From: Mycobacterium sp. E1747
Lineage (GTDB): Bacteria > Actinomycetota > Actinomycetes > Mycobacteriales > Mycobacteriaceae
Length of the DNA stretch: 64,000 bases
Assembly: GCF_001667775.1 (NCBI RefSeq)
Contig: NZ_LZJI01000188.1
Coordinates: 25,946-89,945 of the forward strand
Reading direction: 5' to 3'
Made by a program: the position numbers and the translations under genes. Under the pieces are notes generated by a model that had not been told where the DNA came from, did no database searches, and saw only the letters and a list, made by a program, of their open reading frames with translations. Positions 60,116 to 64,000 of this stretch are shown here, piece after piece (positions within the stretch are counted from its first letter, which is position 1; every line of letters begins with the position of its first letter).

Positions 60116-61717
60116 CTAGCCGACGGCGCGACCGGCGCCCTCCCAGAACTGCGCGCGCACGGCCTTCTTGTCGGGCTTGCCCAGCGCGGTCACCGGCACC
60201 GAGTCGACGACGATCACCTGCTTGGGCGATTGCACCGAACCCTTGCGCTCCTTGACGGCGGACTGGATCTCGACGGTCACCCGCGCCACCGACTCCTCGT
60301 CGGAGGGATGGTCGGGTCGCAGCACGATCACCGCGGTGACGGCCTCGCCCCACTTGTCGTCCGGCGTGCCGATCACGCACACCTGCGCGACGGCGGGGTG
60401 CTCGGCGACGACGTCCTCGACCTCGCGCGGGAACACGTTGAAGCCGCCGGTGACGATCATGTCCTTGACCCGGTCGACGATGAACCAGAAGCCGTCCTCG
60501 TCTTCACGGGCCATGTCACCGGTGTGCAGCCAGCCGCCGGAGAACGTCTTGGCCGTCTCCTCCGGCAGGTTCCAGTACCCGCCGCTCAACAGCGGCCCGG
60601 ACACGCAGATCTCGCCGACCTCGCCCTGCGGCACCGGCTTGCCGTCGGCACCCAGCAGTGCCGTGCGGGCGAACAGGGTGGGCCGCCCGCAGGAGGTGAG
60701 TCGCTTCTCGTCGTGGTCCTTCTTGGCCAGATAGGAAATCACCATCGGGGCTTCGGACTGCCCGTAGTACTGGGCGAAGATCGGCCCGAAGCGGCGGATG
60801 GCCTCGGCCAGCCGCACCGGGTTCATCGCCGAGGCGCCGTAATACACCGTCTCCAGCGAGGACAGGTCGCGGGTGTGCGAATCGGGGTGGTCCATCAGCG
60901 CGTAGATCATCGACGGCACCAGCATGGTTGCGGTGATCTTCTGCTCCTCGATCACCCGCAGCACCTCGGCCGGGTCGAACTTGGTCAGCACCACCAACTC
61001 GCCGCCCTTGATGATGGTCGGCACGAAGAACGCCGCCCCGGCGTGCGACAGCGGGGTGCACATCAGGAAGCGCGGGTTCTGCGGCCACTCCCACTCGGCC
61101 AGCTGGATCGTGGTCATCGTGGTGATCGACTGCGCGGTGCCCAGCACCCCTTTGGGCTTGCCGGTGGTGCCGCCGGTGTAGGCCATGCCGCCGATGTGAT
61201 CGGGCGGAAGCTCGGCCGCCACCAACGGCTTCGGCGGATACTTCGCGGCCTCGGCCACCAGGTCCACCGCGGAATCGCCGAGCGCTTCGGGGACCGGCCC
61301 GATCGTCAGGACCTGCTTGAGGCCGGGCACCTTCTGCAGCAGGCCCAGCGCCCGCTCGACGAACGCCGGGTTGGGGTCGATGATCAGCGACGTCACGCCG
61401 GCGTCGCCCAGCACGTAGGCGTGGTCGTCCAGGGAGCCCAGCGGGTGTAGTGCCACGCGTCGGTAACCCTGGGTCTGGCCGGCGCCGATAATCATCAGCA
61501 CCTCGGGCCGGTTCAGCGAAAGCAGCCCGACGGTGGTGCCGGTGCCCGCACCGAGCGCCTCGAACGCCTGGATGTACTGGCTGATGCGCTCGGCGAGCTG
61601 TCCACCGGTCAGCGTGGTGTCGCCGAGATGCAGCACCGGCTTGTTCTTGTTGCGCTTGAGCGCACCGACCGTCAGGTGTCCGGAATGAATGGGATGGCGC
61701 AGCAGCTCGTCACTCAT
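60116..61717 (-). CDS. fadD8: Fatty-acid-CoA ligase FadD8 (acyl-adenylating enzyme)
   Basis: 533 residues. AMP-binding motif GGMAYTGGTTGKPKGVLG, YYGASAMNPVRLAEAI, AQYYGQSEAPMVIS, GGWLHTGDMAREDEDGFWFIVDRVKDMIVTGGFNVFPREVEDVVAEHPAV and VPVTALGKPDKKAVR (C-terminal catalytic Lys) are all in place. It converts a carboxylic or fatty acid to its CoA thioester via acyl-AMP; chain preference is unknown. ATG 61717 begins MSDELLRHPIHSGH. Its promoter lies in the 78 bases before the divergent amidohydrolase. Confidence 0.92.
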   Translation of the reverse strand: MSDELLRHPIHSGHLTVGALKRNKNKPVLHLGDTTLTGGQLAERISQYIQAFEALGAGTGTTVGLLSLNRPEVLMIIGAGQTQGYRRVALHPLGSLDDHAYVLGDAGVTSLIIDPNPAFVERALGLLQKVPGLKQVLTIGPVPEALGDSAVDLVAEAAKYPPKPLVAAELPPDHIGGMAYTGGTTGKPKGVLGTAQSITTMTTIQLAEWEWPQNPRFLMCTPLSHAGAAFFVPTIIKGGELVVLTKFDPAEVLRVIEEQKITATMLVPSMIYALMDHPDSHTRDLSSLETVYYGASAMNPVRLAEAIRRFGPIFAQYYGQSEAPMVISYLAKKDHDEKRLTSCGRPTLFARTALLGADGKPVPQGEVGEICVSGPLLSGGYWNLPEETAKTFSGGWLHTGDMAREDEDGFWFIVDRVKDMIVTGGFNVFPREVEDVVAEHPAVAQVCVIGTPDDKWGEAVTAVIVLRPDHPSDEESVARVTVEIQSAVKERKGSVQSPKQVIVVDSVPVTALGKPDKKAVRAQFWEGAGRAVG

Positions 61718-61795
61718 GAGGCCAACACTAGAACGTGTTGCAGTTTTAGTCAGCCACCCCCTCGATGACACCCCGGACCACTAGCATCCCTGCAC

Positions 61796-63400
61796 ATGGC
61801 CGCCGCAGACCTCGTCCTCACCGGAACCATCCTGACCGTCGACGAGAAGCGGCCCACCGCCGAGGCGCTCGCCGTCGCCGACGGCCGGATCGTCGCCGTC
61901 GGCGGCCGGTCGGACGTCGACGCATGCATCGGCCCGAACACCCGGACCATCGACGTCGGCGACGGCTGCGTGATGCCGGGATTCGTCGAGGCGCACGGTC
62001 ATCCGCTGATGGAAGCCCTCGCGCTCTCGGACCGGATCGTCGACATCCGGCCGGTCACCATCAACAGCGCGGACGACGTCGTCGCCGCGGTGCGCCGCGA
62101 AGTCAAAGCGCGGGGGGCCGACGGCGCCTACCTGAACGGCTGGGACCCGCTGCTGCAGTCCGGGTTGCCGCAGCCGACGCTGGCGTGGCTGGACGAGATC
62201 GCGCCGGGCGGGCCGTTGATCATCATCCACAACTCCGGGCACAAGGCCTATTTCAATTCGCACGCGGCCCGCCGCGCCGGCCTGACCCGCGACACCCCCG
62301 ATCCCAAAGGCGCCCGGTACGGCCGCGACGCGCGGGGCGAGCTGGACGGCACCGCCGAGGAAACCGGCGCAGTGTTCCCCTTGCTGGCCGGGGCCATCGC
62401 GCCCGGCGACTACCCGGCGATGCTGCTCGCCGAATGCGCGCGGCTCAACCGCGCCGGCCTGACCACCTGCTCGGAGATGGCCTTCGACCCGGCGTTCGGT
62501 CCGGTGGTCGAGCGGCTGCGCGAACAGCTGACGGTCCGGCTGCGCACCTACGAAATCTCCAACCCGCAGATGCGCACCGACTCCACCCCCGGCCAGGGCG
62601 ACGACATGCTGCGCCAGGTCGGCATCAAGATCTGGGTCGACGGCTCCCCGTGGGTCGGCAACATCGCCCTGTCCTTCCCGTACCTGGACACCGACGCCAC
62701 CCGCACCATCGGCGTGCCGCCCGGTTCCTGCGGCCACGCCAACTACACCCGCGAACAGCTGAGCGAAATCGTCGGTGCCTACTTCCCGCTGGGCTGGCCG
62801 ATGGCCTGCCACGTGCAGGGCGACGCCGGCGTCGACACCATCCTCGACGTCTACGAGGAGGCCCTGCGCCGGCACCCGCGCGACGACCACCGGCTGCGGC
62901 TCGAGCACGTCGGCGCCATCCGGCCCGAGCAGCTGCGGCGCGCCGCCGACCTCGGGGTCACCTGCAGCATCTTCGTCGACCAGATCCACTACTGGGGCGA
63001 CATCATCGTCGACGGCCTGTTCGGTCCCGAACGCGGATCCCGTTGGATGCCAGCCGGTTCCGCCGTGGCGACCGGCATGCGCATCTCATTGCACAACGAC
63101 CCCCCGGTCACACCGGAGGAACCGTTGCGCAACATCAGCGTCGCGGTCACCCGGACGGCGCCCAGCGGCCGGGTGCTGGCGCCCGAGGAGCGGCTGACGG
63201 TCGAGCAGGCGATCCGCGCGCAGACCATCGACGCGGCCTGGCAACTGTTCTCCGACGACGCGATCGGCTCGCTGGAGGTCGGCAAGTACGCAGACCTGGT
63301 GGTGCTCTCGGCCGATCCCCGGACCGTCCCGCCCGAGGAGATCGCCGACCTATTGGTGCGCGCGACGTTCCTGGCGGGGCGCCAGGTCTACAGCCTGTGA
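61796..63400 (+). CDS. Metal-dependent amidohydrolase (YtcJ-like, Rv0552-like)
   Basis: 534 residues of the amidohydrolase-3 family. ADLVLTGTILTVDEKRPTAEALAVADGRIVAVG and CVMPGFVEAHGHPLMEAL open it (the His-x-His metal motif appears as HGH); WPMACHVQGDAGVDTIL supplies another metal His, LRLEHVGAIRPEQLRRAADLGV another, and ISLHNDPPVTPEEPLRNI the catalytic Asp. GSLEVGKYADLVVLSADP closes it. The substrate is unknown. Its stop overlaps the menC start (GTGA). Confidence 0.88.
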   Translation: MAAADLVLTGTILTVDEKRPTAEALAVADGRIVAVGGRSDVDACIGPNTRTIDVGDGCVMPGFVEAHGHPLMEALALSDRIVDIRPVTINSADDVVAAVRREVKARGADGAYLNGWDPLLQSGLPQPTLAWLDEIAPGGPLIIIHNSGHKAYFNSHAARRAGLTRDTPDPKGARYGRDARGELDGTAEETGAVFPLLAGAIAPGDYPAMLLAECARLNRAGLTTCSEMAFDPAFGPVVERLREQLTVRLRTYEISNPQMRTDSTPGQGDDMLRQVGIKIWVDGSPWVGNIALSFPYLDTDATRTIGVPPGSCGHANYTREQLSEIVGAYFPLGWPMACHVQGDAGVDTILDVYEEALRRHPRDDHRLRLEHVGAIRPEQLRRAADLGVTCSIFVDQIHYWGDIIVDGLFGPERGSRWMPAGSAVATGMRISLHNDPPVTPEEPLRNISVAVTRTAPSGRVLAPEERLTVEQAIRAQTIDAAWQLFSDDAIGSLEVGKYADLVVLSADPRTVPPEEIADLLVRATFLAGRQVYSL

Positions 63401-64000
63401 CACCCACACGCCCGCCCCGCCTACAAGACCTGCTGGACCGCCTGCACGTGGTCGCGTTGCCGATGCGGGTGCGCTTCCGCGGCATCACCACCCGGGAGGT
63501 GGCGCTGATCGAGGGCCCCGCGGGCTGGGGGGAGTTCGGGGCCTTCCTGGAGTACGAGCCGCCGGAGGCCGCGCACTGGCTGGCCGCCGGCGTCGAGGCC
63601 GCCTACCGCCCGCCGCCGGCGCCGCGGCGCGACCGCATTCCGATCAACGCCACCGTGCCGGCCGTCGACGCCGCCCGGGTCGGCGAGGTGCTGGCCCGGT
63701 TTCCGGGCGCCCGCACGGCCAAGGTGAAGGTCGCCGAGCCCGGCCAGACGCTGGCCGACGACGTCGACCGGGTCAACGCCGTGCGCGCGCTCGTGCCGAC
63801 CGTGCGCGTCGACGCCAACGGCGGTTGGAGTGTCGCGCAGGCGGTGCGGGCGGTGGCGGCGCTCACCGCCGACGGCGCGCTGGAGTACGTCGAGCAACCC
63901 TGCGCCACCGTCGCCGAGCTCGCCGAGCTGCGCGCGCAAACGGACGTGCCGATCGCCGCCGACGAAAGCATCCGCAAGGCCGACGACCCGCTCGCGGTCG
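63397..64000 (+). CDS. menC: o-Succinylbenzoate synthase (5' part)
   Basis: The first 201 codons; the gene continues past the right edge. It is an enolase-superfamily enzyme that dehydrates SHCHC to OSB, the substrate of MenE. Visible catalytic residues: Lys109-Val-Lys111 (TAKVKVAEPG), Asp139 (RVDANGGW), Glu163 or Glu166 (LEYVEQPC) and Asp189 (IAADESIRK). LIEGPAGWGEFGAFLEYEPPEAAHWLAAGVEAA fits the N-terminal capping domain. GTG 63397 overlaps the amidohydrolase TGA. Confidence 0.93.
   Translation, partial: MTPTRPPRLQDLLDRLHVVALPMRVRFRGITTREVALIEGPAGWGEFGAFLEYEPPEAAHWLAAGVEAAYRPPPAPRRDRIPINATVPAVDAARVGEVLARFPGARTAKVKVAEPGQTLADDVDRVNAVRALVPTVRVDANGGWSVAQAVRAVAALTADGALEYVEQPCATVAELAELRAQTDVPIAADESIRKADDPLAV

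Noticed and set aside
1..64000. CRISPR arrays, tRNA or rRNA genes, insertion sequences
   Set aside because: No regularly spaced repeats, no cloverleaf or rRNA-like sequence and no transposase were recognised on either strand by reading; a dedicated scan (tRNAscan, Infernal, ISfinder) was not possible.

Overview
The window is GC-rich, densely packed chromosomal DNA from a slow-growing Mycobacterium. Many predicted proteins are close to, and often the same length as, those of the M. tuberculosis Rv0492A-Rv0553 interval as I recall it, in the same order and orientation. Three differences point to the M. avium complex or a near relative. There is no PE_PGRS gene between the Rv0531 and fabH homologues. 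Genes sit where M. tuberculosis has mmpS2-mmpL2, Rv0515 and vapBC3. A set of acyltransferase and sulfonate genes is added around the Rv0519c homologue. No rRNA, tRNA, CRISPR array, insertion sequence or phage was seen.

Layout. 1-7.3 kb: a GntR regulator diverging from an unknown gene pair, a DUF3109-like protein, ppx with a membrane protein, a TIM-barrel isomerase, a thioesterase-like protein and proC. 7.4-10.2 kb: an excisionase-type HTH protein, the 33-residue ribosomal protein bS22, an NAD-dependent epimerase and a PlsC-type acyltransferase. 10.2-12.7 kb (minus): cmaA2, a MaoC-type hydratase and a SerB-like phosphatase. 13.0-16.9 kb (minus): a type VII secretion toxin locus. 16.9-22.4 kb: a glutaredoxin-like protein then hemA-hemC-hemD-hemB. 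22.4-33.9 kb: small membrane proteins, an anti-anti-sigma factor, acyltransferases and SGNH esterases, ssuD with an MFS transporter, a decayed methyltransferase and a GABA-type permease. 34.1-40.5 kb: hemL, a phosphatase and the System II cytochrome c maturation set (thioredoxin lipoprotein, CcdA, ResB, CcsA). 40.5-57 kb: a MinD-like ATPase, fabH, menA, MTA phosphorylase, galE3, cell-envelope proteins, two glycosyltransferases, menE, pitA and an SDR. 57-64 kb: menB, an F420-type nitroreductase, an aldo/keto reductase with a divergent TetR regulator, fadD8, an amidohydrolase and the start of menC.

The pathways fit together. The hem genes make haem, the neighbouring System II genes attach it to cytochromes, and menA/menE/menB/menC make the menaquinone that feeds that respiratory chain. 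CmaA2, the hydratase and FabH belong to mycolic and fatty acid metabolism.

The most interesting locus is 13.0-16.9 kb. It reproduces the esxF-esxE-cpnT-immunity layout of the M. tuberculosis necrotizing-toxin locus. The long secreted protein keeps a CpnT-like N-terminal domain and proline-rich linker but ends in a different C-terminal domain (SGHGGY type, resembling the putative adhesin Stv family) and not the TNT NAD-glycohydrolase. A tandem SseB-like gene overlaps its 3' end and is the likely immunity gene. The C-terminal domain and that gene are visibly poorer in G+C than everything around them, which suggests an imported toxin/immunity cassette. Other notable items are two large palindromes (37.8 and 57.05 kb), a twin operator between the AKR and TetR genes, and three very small genes.
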